From Microbaculum sp051390635 (GTDB lineage Bacteria; Pseudomonadota; Alphaproteobacteria; Rhizobiales; Tepidamorphaceae), in contig NZ_JBPODT010000001.1 in assembly GCF_051390635.1 (NCBI RefSeq), positions 372,001 through 436,000 on the forward strand: 64,000 nt of DNA, given 5' to 3'. The notes beneath the pieces were generated by a model. That model worked only from the letters and a program-made list of their open reading frames with translations. It ran no database searches and was not told where the DNA came from. Of this stretch, positions 44,700 through 53,762 are shown one piece after another (the first letter of the stretch is position 1; every line of letters starts with the position of its first letter). Position numbers and translations under genes: made by a program.

Positions 44700-46331
44700 A
44701 TGATCGGTCTGTTGCGTCGCGGTATCGGTTTGGTTGGCGACTGGATCGCCCCGAATGTGCGCGTCTTCATCGGCTCACGCCAGCCGGTCGTCTGGCTGAC
44801 GGCAATCGTCGTCGGCATCGCGGCGGCCGTCGGCGCCATCGTCTTCCGGCTCGGCATCGCCGTCTTCCAGCTGCCCTGGCTCGGCACCATGAGCGAGCAC
44901 GTCGTCACGGCCGCCCGCGCCGCGCCCTGGTGGATGGTGCTGCTCGCCCCCGCCGCCGGCGGCCTGATCGTCGGGCTGATCCTCCAGTATTTCATGCCCG
45001 GAAAGCGCGTCGAGGTCGTCGCCGACGTCATCGAGGCGCGCGCCCTGCCCTCCCACCAGTTGACCATGCGCGTCGGCCTCGGCAGCGCCTTCATCTCCGC
45101 GCTGTCGCTGGGCAGCGGGGCCAGTGCCGGCCGCGAGGGCCCCGTCGTCCATCTCGGCGCGACGATCGCCGCGGCGCTCACGCGCCTGCTCAGCCTGCCG
45201 ATGGCGGCGCGGCGCACCCTGCTCGGCTGCGGCGTCGCCGCGGCGATCTCGGCCTCGTTCAACGCGCCGATCGCCGGCGTCCTGTTCGCCCACGAGGTCA
45301 TCCTCGGCCATTTCGCGCCCACCGCCTTCGTGCCGATCGTCATCGCCTCGACGGTCGCCGCCGTCATCTCGCGCACCTGGTTCGGCGATTTTCCCGCTTT
45401 CGTCGTGCCGCACTATCAGGTCACGTCCTACTGGGAGGTGCCGGCCTTCGCGCTGCTGGGCCTGACCTGCGGGCTCGTCGCGATCCTGTTCCAGTTCGGC
45501 CTGATCGGCACCGACTGGCTGGCCCGCCGCACGCCGATGCCGCTGGTCCTGCGCCCGGTCGTCGGCGGCCTGGCGGTCGGCGCCATCGGCCTGGCCTTTC
45601 CCGAGATCCTCGGCGTCGGCTACGAGGCGACCGATCTCGCGCTGCGGCATCAGCTGCCGCTGACGATCATGCTTTCGCTGATCGTCGTGAAGACCGCAGC
45701 GACCGCCATCACGCTGGCCAGCCGATTCGGCGGCGGCATCTTCTCGCCCTCGCTCTATCTCGGCGCCATGACCGGCGGCGCCTTCGGCCTGATCGCCGCC
45801 AGCGCGTTCCCGGACATGGCCTCCAGCCATGGTCTCTACGCCATCCTTGGCATGGGCGCGGTCGCCGGCGCGGTGCTGGGCGCGCCGATCTCGACGACGC
45901 TGATCGTGTTCGAGCTCACCGGCGGCTACGCGCTCTCCATCGCGCTGCTTCTGACCGTCTCCATCGCCAACGGCTTCAACCGGGCGATCCACGGCCGTTC
46001 CTATTTCCAGTGGCAGCTGGAAAGCCGCGGCCTGTTCCTGACCGAGGGCGCCCACCGGCGCATCGTCCGCAACGTCCGCGTGTCGGACTTCATGCGCCCG
46101 CTCGCTTCCGGTGAAACGCCGCAACCGATCGAAGCCGAGGAAACGCCGAGCCTCAGGGCCGACGACATCCTCGAAGTCGCCCTGCGCCGCTTCGACGAGA
46201 CCGGAAACCCGCACCTTCCGGTCGTATCCCGCACCGAGCCGCCCATGGTGATCGGCTGGGCCCACCAGATCGATGCCCTGGAACGGTTCTCCAAGGAACT
46301 GGTGGAAGCCAATGTCGAGGAGCACCGGTAG
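44700..46331 (+). CDS. ClC-family chloride transporter with C-terminal extension
   Basis: The 543-residue protein has the ClC core (about 25-440) with SLGSGASAGREGPVVHLGA (external gate Glu), NAPIAGVLFAHEVILG (proton-glutamate position) and SRFGGGIFSPSLYLGAM, plus a C-terminal cytoplasmic region (about 455-543). VSDFMRPL and NPHLPVVSRTEPPMVIGWA in that region resemble a single truncated CBS module. It is only about 270 bases from the divergent ClC gene, yet the two are clearly different subfamilies, so this is not a recent duplication. Confidence 0.92.
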   Translation: MIGLLRRGIGLVGDWIAPNVRVFIGSRQPVVWLTAIVVGIAAAVGAIVFRLGIAVFQLPWLGTMSEHVVTAARAAPWWMVLLAPAAGGLIVGLILQYFMPGKRVEVVADVIEARALPSHQLTMRVGLGSAFISALSLGSGASAGREGPVVHLGATIAAALTRLLSLPMAARRTLLGCGVAAAISASFNAPIAGVLFAHEVILGHFAPTAFVPIVIASTVAAVISRTWFGDFPAFVVPHYQVTSYWEVPAFALLGLTCGLVAILFQFGLIGTDWLARRTPMPLVLRPVVGGLAVGAIGLAFPEILGVGYEATDLALRHQLPLTIMLSLIVVKTAATAITLASRFGGGIFSPSLYLGAMTGGAFGLIAASAFPDMASSHGLYAILGMGAVAGAVLGAPISTTLIVFELTGGYALSIALLLTVSIANGFNRAIHGRSYFQWQLESRGLFLTEGAHRRIVRNVRVSDFMRPLASGETPQPIEAEETPSLRADDILEVALRRFDETGNPHLPVVSRTEPPMVIGWAHQIDALERFSKELVEANVEEHR

Positions 46332-46414
46332 CGGAATTCCGATCGAACATGATTCCGTCGCCGATCGGTGCTAGAGCCGGGGGGACCGGACAACCGACGG
46401 ACAAGAGGGCAGCC

Positions 46415-47086
46415 ATGGGCCAGATGATCACGCTTACCGCAGAGGACGGCTTCGAGCTTGGCGCCTACCGCGCCGACCCGGCGGGAAGGCCTCGCGGCGG
46501 AGTGGTCGTCGTGCAGGAGATCTTCGGCGTCAACACGCACATCCGCGCCGTCTGCGACCGCTATGCGGCGCTCGGCTACGCGGCGGTCGCGCCGGCCCTG
46601 TTCGACCGCCAGCAGCGCGGCTTCGAGAGCGGCTACACGCCCGAGGAGGTCGAGACGGCGCGGAAATTCCTCGCCGACATCGATGTCGACGCCATGCTGC
46701 GCGACACCAAGGCCGCCATCGGCGCGCTGTCCGGCGCCGGCAAGGTCGGCGTGGTCGGCTATTGCCTCGGCGGCTCGATCGCCTTCCTCGCGGCCACCCG
46801 CCTGAACCGCATCGCCGCCGCCGTCGGCTACTACGGCGGCCGCATCACCGCCCATGCCGACGAGACGCCCAAGGTACCGACCCAGCTCCACTACGGCGAG
46901 ACCGACCAGTCGATCCCGATGCGCGACGTCGAGACGGTGATCGCCAAGCGGCCGGACTGCGACATCCGCGTCTATCCGGCCGGGCACGGCTTTTCCTGCG
47001 ACGAGCGGGCGAGCTTTGATCCCGGCAGCACGGTGATCGCCTGGGGCCGCACCCTGCGCTGGTTCGACGAGCATCTGGCCCGCTGA
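46415..47086 (+). CDS. Dienelactone hydrolase family protein
   Basis: This 223-residue alpha/beta hydrolase has a Cys-Asp-His triad. The nucleophile Cys is in GVVGYCLGGSIAF (about 118), the His in YPAGHGFSCDE (about 191), and the oxyanion strand in VVVVQEIFGVNTHIR (about 30-44, with the family Glu). It hydrolyses dienelactone or a related cyclic ester. No aromatic-degradation genes surround it, so a general esterase role is likely. An intrinsic terminator follows about 140 bases downstream. Confidence 0.9.
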   Translation: MGQMITLTAEDGFELGAYRADPAGRPRGGVVVVQEIFGVNTHIRAVCDRYAALGYAAVAPALFDRQQRGFESGYTPEEVETARKFLADIDVDAMLRDTKAAIGALSGAGKVGVVGYCLGGSIAFLAATRLNRIAAAVGYYGGRITAHADETPKVPTQLHYGETDQSIPMRDVETVIAKRPDCDIRVYPAGHGFSCDERASFDPGSTVIAWGRTLRWFDEHLAR

Positions 47087-47224
47087 CCCGCAAACGCCGC
47101 TTATCCGCGCAAAAGCCGGAGCGAGTGGAAATCGGCGCCCTCTCTCTGGTAATAGGGCCCCGGAAACACCACCTATAGGAACGACCTCATTGACCGCCAA
47201 TTCCACCGGCGGACTACACTTCGG

Positions 47225-47257
47225 CGCGCGGTTCCCTTATGGTCCGCGCGCTTTTTT
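47225..47257 (+). terminator. Rho-independent terminator upstream of prfC
   Basis: CGCGCGG-12 bases-CCGCGCG is followed by CTTTTTTCC. It lies between the dienelactone hydrolase and prfC, only 24 bases before the prfC ATG. Either prfC transcription starts inside this segment or the hairpin also limits prfC expression. Confidence 0.85.
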
Positions 47258-47280
47258 CCTGTAATCGCCCTGACCAGCCG

Positions 47281-48897
47281 ATGACCGACACCCTAGACGC
47301 CACGTCCGCGCAAGCCGCCCGCCCCGCTGCCGGCATCAAGCCCTATGAGGCGCGCCGCACCTTCGCGATCATCTCGCATCCGGACGCCGGCAAGACGACG
47401 CTGACCGAAAAGCTGCTGTTCGCCTCCGGCGCGATCCGCCAGGCCGGCCAGGTGCGCGCCCGCGGCGAGCAGCGCCGCACCCGCTCCGACTGGATGGAGA
47501 TCGAGCAGAAGCGCGGCATCTCGGTGTCGTCCTCGGTGATGACCTTCGAGCGCGACGGGCTGACCTTCAACCTGCTCGATACGCCCGGCCACTCGGATTT
47601 CTCCGAAGATACCTACCGCACGCTGACGGCGGTCGATTCCGCCGTCATGGTGATCGACGCCGCCAAGGGCATCGAGAGCCAGACCCTGAAGCTGTTCGAG
47701 GTCTGCCGTCTCAGGGACATCCCGATCATCACCTTCGTCAACAAGATCGACCGCGAGGGACGCGATCCGCTGGAAATCCTCGACGAGATCGCCGATACGC
47801 TGGCGCTCGATGTCGTTCCGGTTGTCTGGCCGCTCGGCATGGGCGTCGATTTCCAGGGCTGCGTCGATCTCGGCCAGCACCGGCTGATCGGCAAGGACGG
47901 CTCGCCGGGTCGTACAATCGCGGGCGATATCGACGCGCTCTCCGAGGACTCCGAGCTGATGGCCAATCCGCACGCGGCCAACGCGATCGAGAACCTCCAG
48001 CTCGCCAGCGCGGCCCTGCCGGACTTCGACGTCGAGGCCTACCGTGGCGGCCACATGACGCCGGTCTTCTTCGGCTCGGCGCTGAAAGCGATCGCGGTGC
48101 CCGAGCTGCTGCGCGCGATCGGCGACTGGGCGCCCGCCCCGCGCCCGCAGCCGGCCGATCCCGAGCCGATCTCGGCGGCCGCAGACGACGTGACCGGCTT
48201 CGTGTTCAAGGTCCAGGCCAACATGGACAAGAACCACCGCGACCGCATCGCCTTCCTGCGGCTGTGCTCGGGCACCTTCAAGCGCGGCATGAAGCTTCGG
48301 AACGTGCGCGCCGGCCGCGATCTCGCCGTGTCCAACCCGATGTTCTTCTTCGCCCAGGACCGCGAGACCGCCGACGAGGCGGTCGCCGGCGACGTCATCG
48401 GCATCCCGAACCACGGCACCCTGAGCGTCGGCGACACGCTGACCGAAGGCAAGGCCGTCAAGGTCACCGGCATCCCGAACTTCGCGCCCGAGATCATCCG
48501 CCGCGTGCGCCTGGCGGACGCCATGAAAGCCAAGCAGCTGGCCAAGGCACTGAACGATCTGGCCGAGGAAGGCGTCACCCAGGTCTACCGCCCGATGATC
48601 GGCGCCGACTGGATCGTCGGCGTCGTCGGCCCGCTGCAGCTCGACGTGCTGGCCACCCGTGTCGAGAACGAATACGGCGTGCCGATCGCCTTCGAGAGCA
48701 TGAGCTACGACACCGCCCGCTGGGTCGCCAGCGACGACACCAAGACGCTGAAGGACTTCATCGCCGCGAACCGCTCGACCATGGGCGAGGACCGGCACGG
48801 ATCGCCCGTCTTCTTCGCTAATTCCAGATGGGCGCTCGACCGCGCGGCGAAGAACTATCCCGACATCCGGTTCCTCGCGACCCGCGAGATGGGGTGA
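47281..48897 (+). CDS. prfC: Peptide chain release factor 3
   Basis: RF3 is the GTPase that recycles RF1/RF2 after termination. The 538-residue protein has G1 SHPDAGKTTLTEKLL (about 35-49), the switch region KRGISVSSSVMTF, G3 DTPGHSDFSEDTYR (about 100-113), G4 NKIDREGRDPLE (about 156-167), and RF3-specific C-terminal domains with FAPEIIRRVRLADAMKAKQL and VVGPLQLDVLATRVENEYG. The ATG is at 47281; the upstream frame extension runs through the terminator and is not used. Confidence 0.96.
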   Translation: MTDTLDATSAQAARPAAGIKPYEARRTFAIISHPDAGKTTLTEKLLFASGAIRQAGQVRARGEQRRTRSDWMEIEQKRGISVSSSVMTFERDGLTFNLLDTPGHSDFSEDTYRTLTAVDSAVMVIDAAKGIESQTLKLFEVCRLRDIPIITFVNKIDREGRDPLEILDEIADTLALDVVPVVWPLGMGVDFQGCVDLGQHRLIGKDGSPGRTIAGDIDALSEDSELMANPHAANAIENLQLASAALPDFDVEAYRGGHMTPVFFGSALKAIAVPELLRAIGDWAPAPRPQPADPEPISAAADDVTGFVFKVQANMDKNHRDRIAFLRLCSGTFKRGMKLRNVRAGRDLAVSNPMFFFAQDRETADEAVAGDVIGIPNHGTLSVGDTLTEGKAVKVTGIPNFAPEIIRRVRLADAMKAKQLAKALNDLAEEGVTQVYRPMIGADWIVGVVGPLQLDVLATRVENEYGVPIAFESMSYDTARWVASDDTKTLKDFIAANRSTMGEDRHGSPVFFANSRWALDRAAKNYPDIRFLATREMG

Positions 48898-49268
48898 GGC
48901 GCGGTCGGTGCTGAAGGCACCGACGCAACGCAGCGCGTTTCGAGCGCCGAACGCCGGAGGCCACGCGGCCGACGGCCGGGCAGCAACGGGCACCCGACGA
49001 ACCGGTGGCATGGGGCACCCAAAGCCGGATATTTCAGCAACAGCCACCGCCCGGCGCCCACGACGCCGGGTCGGAAAAAATAATCTTGTCGGATACCCAT
49101 CAGGGGGCTTGTCCGCCGCCCTCGTCCATACGTATAGGATCTTTGTTATCCGGCGTCACACATCGGTAAAGCGATCCGACCGGTCACCTCCGAGCAATCG
49201 GAACCGCGCGGTCGCCACTTCGTGCAAGCCAACGCGTACAGTCGGCCAATTAAGGCACATCGTCGCTT
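48898..49268. other. Intergenic region between prfC and the lipoprotein gene
   Basis: This stretch of 371 bases has no supported gene. GTCGGTGC-TGAAG-GCACCGAC-like dyad symmetry just after prfC (about 48905-48925) may be its transcript end but lacks a U-tract. An AT-rich patch near 49075-49150 (AAAAAATAATCTTG and a TATAGGAT-like element) is the probable promoter of the lipoprotein gene. Confidence 0.45.
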
Positions 49269-49832
49269 ATGAGAATGATCGTCATCTTGCTGGCTGCAAG
49301 CCTCGCTGCCGCATGCGAGGGGCCCAAGCCGTCCTATACGCAACTTGGCACGCAACTCGGCGCGTCCCCGGACATGATCGAGGCACAAGGCCCGCAATCC
49401 GGGGATAACGCCGCCGCAACGGCGGAGGGCAGCGAGGGCGACACGGCGTCCCCGCAGGAGATGGCGGACGCGGCCCCGCCTCAGGCGTCCCCCGCTTCCG
49501 CACCCGCACCAGCAGCGGCAAAGCCGCAGCACATCGAACTGACGGCGATGCGCATCGATCCGAACCCGTCCGTCGGCGCCAGCGTTCCGGTTTCCCTGTC
49601 CTACTCCGGCAGCCATGCGCCGGACGTGAAGCGCGTCTGCTTCCTGTGGTCCGGCGACGGCCCCTATTGCTGGGACTTCCTGAGCGTCGACGCGAAGGCC
49701 GGGCAGATAAACACCAGCCTCACGATGAAGGAGGCGAAGGCCTACACGATCGCGGGCTACGTGGAGTACCAGACGGCCGGCCGGCTCTATAAGAGCAACA
49801 CGCTGTCGGCCCCGGTCGCGGCGCATCCATAG
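49269..49832 (+). CDS. Hypothetical lipoprotein
   Basis: The 187-residue protein has a type II signal peptide: MRMIVILLAASLAAACEG with the lipobox LAAAC, Cys16 being lipidated. An Ala/Pro/Ser-rich linker (about 45-88) leads to a beta-rich C-terminal domain (about 90-187) containing ALTAMRIDPNPSVGA-like and VKRVCFLWSGDGPYCWDF stretches, with a probable disulfide between the two cysteines. No family recognised. The linker suggests a surface- or periplasm-extending domain. Confidence 0.7.
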   Translation: MRMIVILLAASLAAACEGPKPSYTQLGTQLGASPDMIEAQGPQSGDNAAATAEGSEGDTASPQEMADAAPPQASPASAPAPAAAKPQHIELTAMRIDPNPSVGASVPVSLSYSGSHAPDVKRVCFLWSGDGPYCWDFLSVDAKAGQINTSLTMKEAKAYTIAGYVEYQTAGRLYKSNTLSAPVAAHP

Positions 49833-49971
49833 CCTAGCTGACCGCACCGGCATCCGCCGCCTGCCGTTGCGGCAGACGGACCAATGCGATCGTCCTGTGA
49901 CAGCGTGCCCGTTGGCGGGGACGATCAAGGTCCGCTAATCTGTCGCCAACCCTGTCGGATGCGCATGTCGG

Positions 49972-50340
49972 ATGCGCATGAAGTGGGCTTTTCGGATGCG
50001 AACGTCGATGATCCTTTCGGCTCTTGTGGTCCTGGCCCTGATGACGGCCCTCGTGGAGGGCCCGGCGCGCGCGCAAGAGGCACAACCCGAGGCCTGCCCC
50101 GACGTTCCGCCGACGTCCGCCGGCGACGACGCAGCCGGGGCTGCGGTCTTCGATGCCTATTGCGGGCGCTGCCACGAGGCGAACAAGCTCGCCGGGGCCT
50201 ATTTCGCGGGCACCGGCGGCGAAACCGCCGTCGCGCGGCAGGCCGAGCTTGCCGCGTTTCTCGACCGCCACAGCGCCTGCCCGCAGCGCGATCACGAGGC
50301 TCTCGCCAACTGGATGCGGCGCCGCTCCGGCGCCCCGTAG
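49972..50340 (+). CDS. Small c-type cytochrome
   Basis: The protein has a signal peptide (SMILSALVVLALMTALVEG, cleaved after ARA) and one haem-binding motif CGRCHE (about 67-72), with a short mature domain of about 90 residues and a second Cys in HSACPQRDHE. An axial Met may be in LANWMRRR near the C-terminus. The ATG at 49972 lies in an exact 13-base tandem duplication (GTCGGATGCGCAT twice); an ATG at 49996 gives a more typical signal peptide and is equally likely. Electron-transfer partner unknown. Confidence 0.75.
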   Translation: MRMKWAFRMRTSMILSALVVLALMTALVEGPARAQEAQPEACPDVPPTSAGDDAAGAAVFDAYCGRCHEANKLAGAYFAGTGGETAVARQAELAAFLDRHSACPQRDHEALANWMRRRSGAP

Positions 50341-50444
50341 CCCGCACCCCGCGACGCGGACGCGCCGCGACGCCGGCCCGCTCGCGGCCGGACATCGGCG
50401 GCTGACCGGACGGCGTCGCCCGGATCTGGTATACTTCGATCATC

Positions 50445-51023
50445 ATGAACAAGCGCCCCTATCGGATGCGGAAGCGCGCCGAAAGCCAGGCCGAGACGCG
50501 GCGGAAGATCATCGAGGCGACGATCGCGCTGCATCAGACCAAAGGCCCGGCGGCGACCAGCATGGCCGACGTCGCCAAGAAGGCCGGCGTGGGCAAGGTC
50601 ACGGTTTATCGCCACTTCCCCGACGAGCCGACGCTGTCGCGGGCCTGCTCGGGCCTCTATTTCGAGCGCCACCCCGTCCCCGATCCCGAAGCCTGGCGGC
50701 GGATCGCCGATCCGCGGAAACGGCTGCGCCACGGGCTGGGCGAGGCCTACGCCTATCACGCCGAGACGCATGAGATGATGGGCCACGTCCTGGCCGACGC
50801 GCGCGACCATCCGGTCATGCGGCCCTACCACGCCCTGTGGGCGAGTGCGGCCGAGATCATCCTGGAAGCCTGGCTGCCGCGCGACGACGAGAAAGCCCTC
50901 CGCGCCGGCCTCGTCATGGCGCTCACCTTCGAGACATGGCGCGCGCTGGTGAAGGAACAGGGCCTGAGCCAGGATCAGGCGGTCGCGCTGATGGAAAGGC
51001 TGATGTGCGACTGCGAAGAGTAG
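50445..51023 (+). CDS. TetR-family transcriptional regulator
   Basis: The 192-residue protein has an N-terminal TetR helix-turn-helix (about 15-60): AETRRKIIEATIALHQTKGPAATSMADVAKKAGVGKVTVYRHFPDE, where the recognition helix is VGKVTVYRHF. A helical ligand-binding domain without recognisable ligand residues follows. TetR proteins usually repress a neighbouring gene; the candidates here are the cytochrome upstream and the helicase downstream, neither a typical TetR target. Confidence 0.92.
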   Translation: MNKRPYRMRKRAESQAETRRKIIEATIALHQTKGPAATSMADVAKKAGVGKVTVYRHFPDEPTLSRACSGLYFERHPVPDPEAWRRIADPRKRLRHGLGEAYAYHAETHEMMGHVLADARDHPVMRPYHALWASAAEIILEAWLPRDDEKALRAGLVMALTFETWRALVKEQGLSQDQAVALMERLMCDCEE

Positions 51024-51110
51024 GGGAACAAACCCGCCAATTCCCCTCCCCACCGCCATTTCGCGCTACAGTCTCTTGAGCCCGAATCAGGAACACGCCA
51101 TATCCATCCG

Positions 51111-53459
51111 ATGGCCGAACGCCACACCGACTCCATGCATGACACACCAGCCCCCCGCCCCGGCGGCATCGCCGCGCGGGCGCGCGCGGCCGCGGGTCCC
51201 GCCTATCTCCAGGGGCTGAACCCCGAGCAATCGCGCGCGGTGGAGACGCTGGAGGGCGCGGTGCTGGTGCTCGCCGGCGCGGGCACCGGCAAGACGCGGG
51301 TGCTGACCACGCGGATCGCCCACATCCTCACCCAGGGCCTTGCCCGCCCCGGCCAGATCCTCGCCGTCACCTTCACCAACAAGGCGGCGCGCGAGATGAA
51401 GGAGCGCATCGGCAAGCTGATCGGCGAATCCGTCGAGGGCATGCCCTGGCTCGGCACCTTCCACTCGATCTGCGTGAAGATCCTGCGCAACCACGCCGAG
51501 GCCGTCGACCTCAAGCGCGACTTCACCATCCTCGACACCGACGACCAGATCCGCCTCTTGAAGCAGGTGATCCAGGCCGCCGACCTCGACGAGAAGCGCT
51601 GGCCGGCGCGCCAGCTCGCCGCCTCCATCGACCGCTGGAAGAACCGCGCGCTCACCCCCGACAAGGTGCCCTCGGGCGACGCCTACGCCTTCGCCGGCAT
51701 GGGCGACGAGCTCTACAAGACCTATCAGGCGCGGCTGAAGACCCTCAACGCGGTGGATTTCGGGGACCTTCTCCTGGAGGTCATCCGGCTGTTCCGCGAA
51801 AACCCGGACATCCTGGCGAGCTATCAGGACCGCTTCCGCTACATGCTGGTCGACGAGTACCAGGACACCAACGTCGCCCAGTATCTGTGGCTGCGCCTGC
51901 TGGCCCAGAAGGACGAGCCGAACCTGTGCTGCGTCGGCGACGACGACCAGTCGATCTACGGCTGGCGCGGCGCCGAGGTGGACAACATCCTGCGCTTCGA
52001 GACCGATTTCCCCGGCGCCGTGGTGATCCGGCTGGAGCAGAACTACCGCTCGACGTCGAACATCCTCGAGGCCGCCTCGCACCTGATCGCCCACAACGAG
52101 GGCCGGCTCGGCAAGACCCTGCACACCAAGGGCGACGCCGGCGACAAGGTGACCGTCACCTGCGCCTGGGATTCCGAGGAGGAGGCCCGGCTGATCGGCG
52201 ACGAGATCGAGCGGCTGCAGCGCGACGGGGAATCGCTCGACGACATGGCGATCCTGGTGCGCGCGTCGTTCCAGATGCGCGAATTCGAGGACCGCTTCGT
52301 CACGCTGGGCCTGCCCTACCGCGTCATCGGCGGCCCGCGCTTCTACGAGCGCGCCGAGATCCGCGACGCCGTGGCCTATCTGCGCGCCACCATGCAGCCG
52401 GCCGACGACCTCGCCTTCGAGCGCATCGTCAACACGCCGCGCCGCGGCATCGGCGACGCCACGGTGCGCACCATCCACGACGTGGCGCGGGCGCGCGGCA
52501 TCCCGATGATGCAGGCGGCGCTGGAGCTGACCGAATCCGAGGAGCTGAAGGCCAAGGCGCGCAACAGCCTGCGCAGCCTGATGGAATCCTTCGCGCGCTG
52601 GCGCGGCCAGCTCGACGCCCTGCCCCAGGCGGAGCTCGCCGCGATCATCCTCGAGGAATCCGGCTACACCGAGATGTGGCAGCGCGAGCGCTCGGCCGAC
52701 GCGCCGGGCCGGCTGGAGAACCTGAAGGAACTGCTGCGCTCCATGGAGGAGTTCGAGTCCATGCTCGGCTTCCTCGAGCATATCTCGCTGGTGATGGACA
52801 CCGAATCCGGCGACGACGGGGAGAAGGTCAGCCTGATGACCCTCCACGCCGCCAAGGGCCTGGAATTCGGCACCGTCTTCCTGCCCGGCTGGGAGGAAGG
52901 CCTGTTCCCGCATCAGCGTTCGCTGGACGAGAGCGGCCGCGCCGGCCTGGAGGAGGAGCGCCGCCTCGCCTATGTCGGCATCACGCGGGCCAAGCGCCGC
53001 GCCGCGCTCTTTTTCGCCACCAACCGCCGCATCCACGGCCTGTGGCAGTCGACGGCGGCCTCGCGCTTCCTCGACGAACTGCCGGAGAAGAATGTCGAGG
53101 TGGTCGACACCGGCTCGCTGAGGACGAGCGGCGGCGGCTACGGGGGCGGCTACGGCAACAGCCGCTTCGACGAGCGCGAGCCCTTCGCCTCGACCTATTC
53201 GACCCCCGGCTGGCAGCGGGCGCAGAAGAACCGGGAGCGTACGGCGAACAGCAATCCGTGGAAGGAACCGCCGATGCTGGAGGGCGAGGTGCTCGCCCGC
53301 TCGACCGGCACCGACTCCGGCTATTCCGTCGGCGAGCGCGTCTTCCATCAGAAGTTCGGCTACGGCCGCATCACCTCGGTCGACGGCAACAAGCTGACCG
53401 TGAAGTTCGACCATTCGGGCCCGAAGCGGGTGCTCGACAGCTTCGTCGAGAAGCACTGA
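51111..53459 (+). CDS. UvrD/PcrA-type DNA helicase
   Basis: The 782-residue SF1A 3'-5' helicase works in excision repair, mismatch repair and removal of RecA or RNA polymerase. Motifs: the Q motif LNPEQSRAVETLEG, Walker A AGAGTGKTRVL (about 55-65), AVTFTNKAAREMKER (Ia), YMLVDEYQDTN (Walker B, about 245), GDDDQSIYGWRGA (III), LEQNYRS (IV), MTLHAAKGLEF (V) and YVGITRAKRR (VI). A C-terminal Tudor-like tail (about 735-780, VFHQKFGYGRITSVDGNKLTVKF) binds RNA polymerase in UvrD. A second in-frame ATG at 51135 is a possible start. Confidence 0.95.
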   Translation: MAERHTDSMHDTPAPRPGGIAARARAAAGPAYLQGLNPEQSRAVETLEGAVLVLAGAGTGKTRVLTTRIAHILTQGLARPGQILAVTFTNKAAREMKERIGKLIGESVEGMPWLGTFHSICVKILRNHAEAVDLKRDFTILDTDDQIRLLKQVIQAADLDEKRWPARQLAASIDRWKNRALTPDKVPSGDAYAFAGMGDELYKTYQARLKTLNAVDFGDLLLEVIRLFRENPDILASYQDRFRYMLVDEYQDTNVAQYLWLRLLAQKDEPNLCCVGDDDQSIYGWRGAEVDNILRFETDFPGAVVIRLEQNYRSTSNILEAASHLIAHNEGRLGKTLHTKGDAGDKVTVTCAWDSEEEARLIGDEIERLQRDGESLDDMAILVRASFQMREFEDRFVTLGLPYRVIGGPRFYERAEIRDAVAYLRATMQPADDLAFERIVNTPRRGIGDATVRTIHDVARARGIPMMQAALELTESEELKAKARNSLRSLMESFARWRGQLDALPQAELAAIILEESGYTEMWQRERSADAPGRLENLKELLRSMEEFESMLGFLEHISLVMDTESGDDGEKVSLMTLHAAKGLEFGTVFLPGWEEGLFPHQRSLDESGRAGLEEERRLAYVGITRAKRRAALFFATNRRIHGLWQSTAASRFLDELPEKNVEVVDTGSLRTSGGGYGGGYGNSRFDEREPFASTYSTPGWQRAQKNRERTANSNPWKEPPMLEGEVLARSTGTDSGYSVGERVFHQKFGYGRITSVDGNKLTVKFDHSGPKRVLDSFVEKH

Positions 53460-53474
53460 GGCGATCGGCCCGGC

Positions 53475-53672
53475 CTAGCCGGGCGCGAACGTCTCAAGCC
53501 ACTGCCAAGCCCGCGCGAGCTCGATCGCGATCCTGATCGCGGCGCCGACGAATATCAGCCCCAGCACCCAAACCCGGTTGATGCTCGCCGCGAAATAGAG
53601 GGTCCTGGCGTCCTCGCGAAGGGCCTCTTGCCTGTCGGGAGACGAAGCCGGGTCGAGGCCGGATTCCTCCAT
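53475..53672 (-). CDS. Small hypothetical membrane protein
   Basis: The 65-residue protein has a charged N-terminus (SPDRQEALREDARTLYFAA) and a single hydrophobic segment WVLGLIFVGAAIRIAIEL (about 35-52). There is no clear ribosome binding site and no family was recognised. It lies between two operons in an otherwise empty 300 bases, and the hydrophobic helix makes it a reasonable small gene. Confidence 0.45.
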   Translation of the reverse strand: MEESGLDPASSPDRQEALREDARTLYFAASINRVWVLGLIFVGAAIRIAIELARAWQWLETFAPG

Positions 53673-53762
53673 GAGCGACCGCAGGCTGCCGCCAGGAAGC
53701 CTAGACGTTTCGACCGTAGCCCCGACTGCCTCTGATCGAAGATCAGCCGGACACCGTCGCGA

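Noticed and set aside
43093..46331. The two ClC genes as a recent tandem duplication
   Set aside because: Filter motifs, length and C-termini differ widely (GSGVQ versus GSGAS, presence of a CBS-like tail), and they are divergent.
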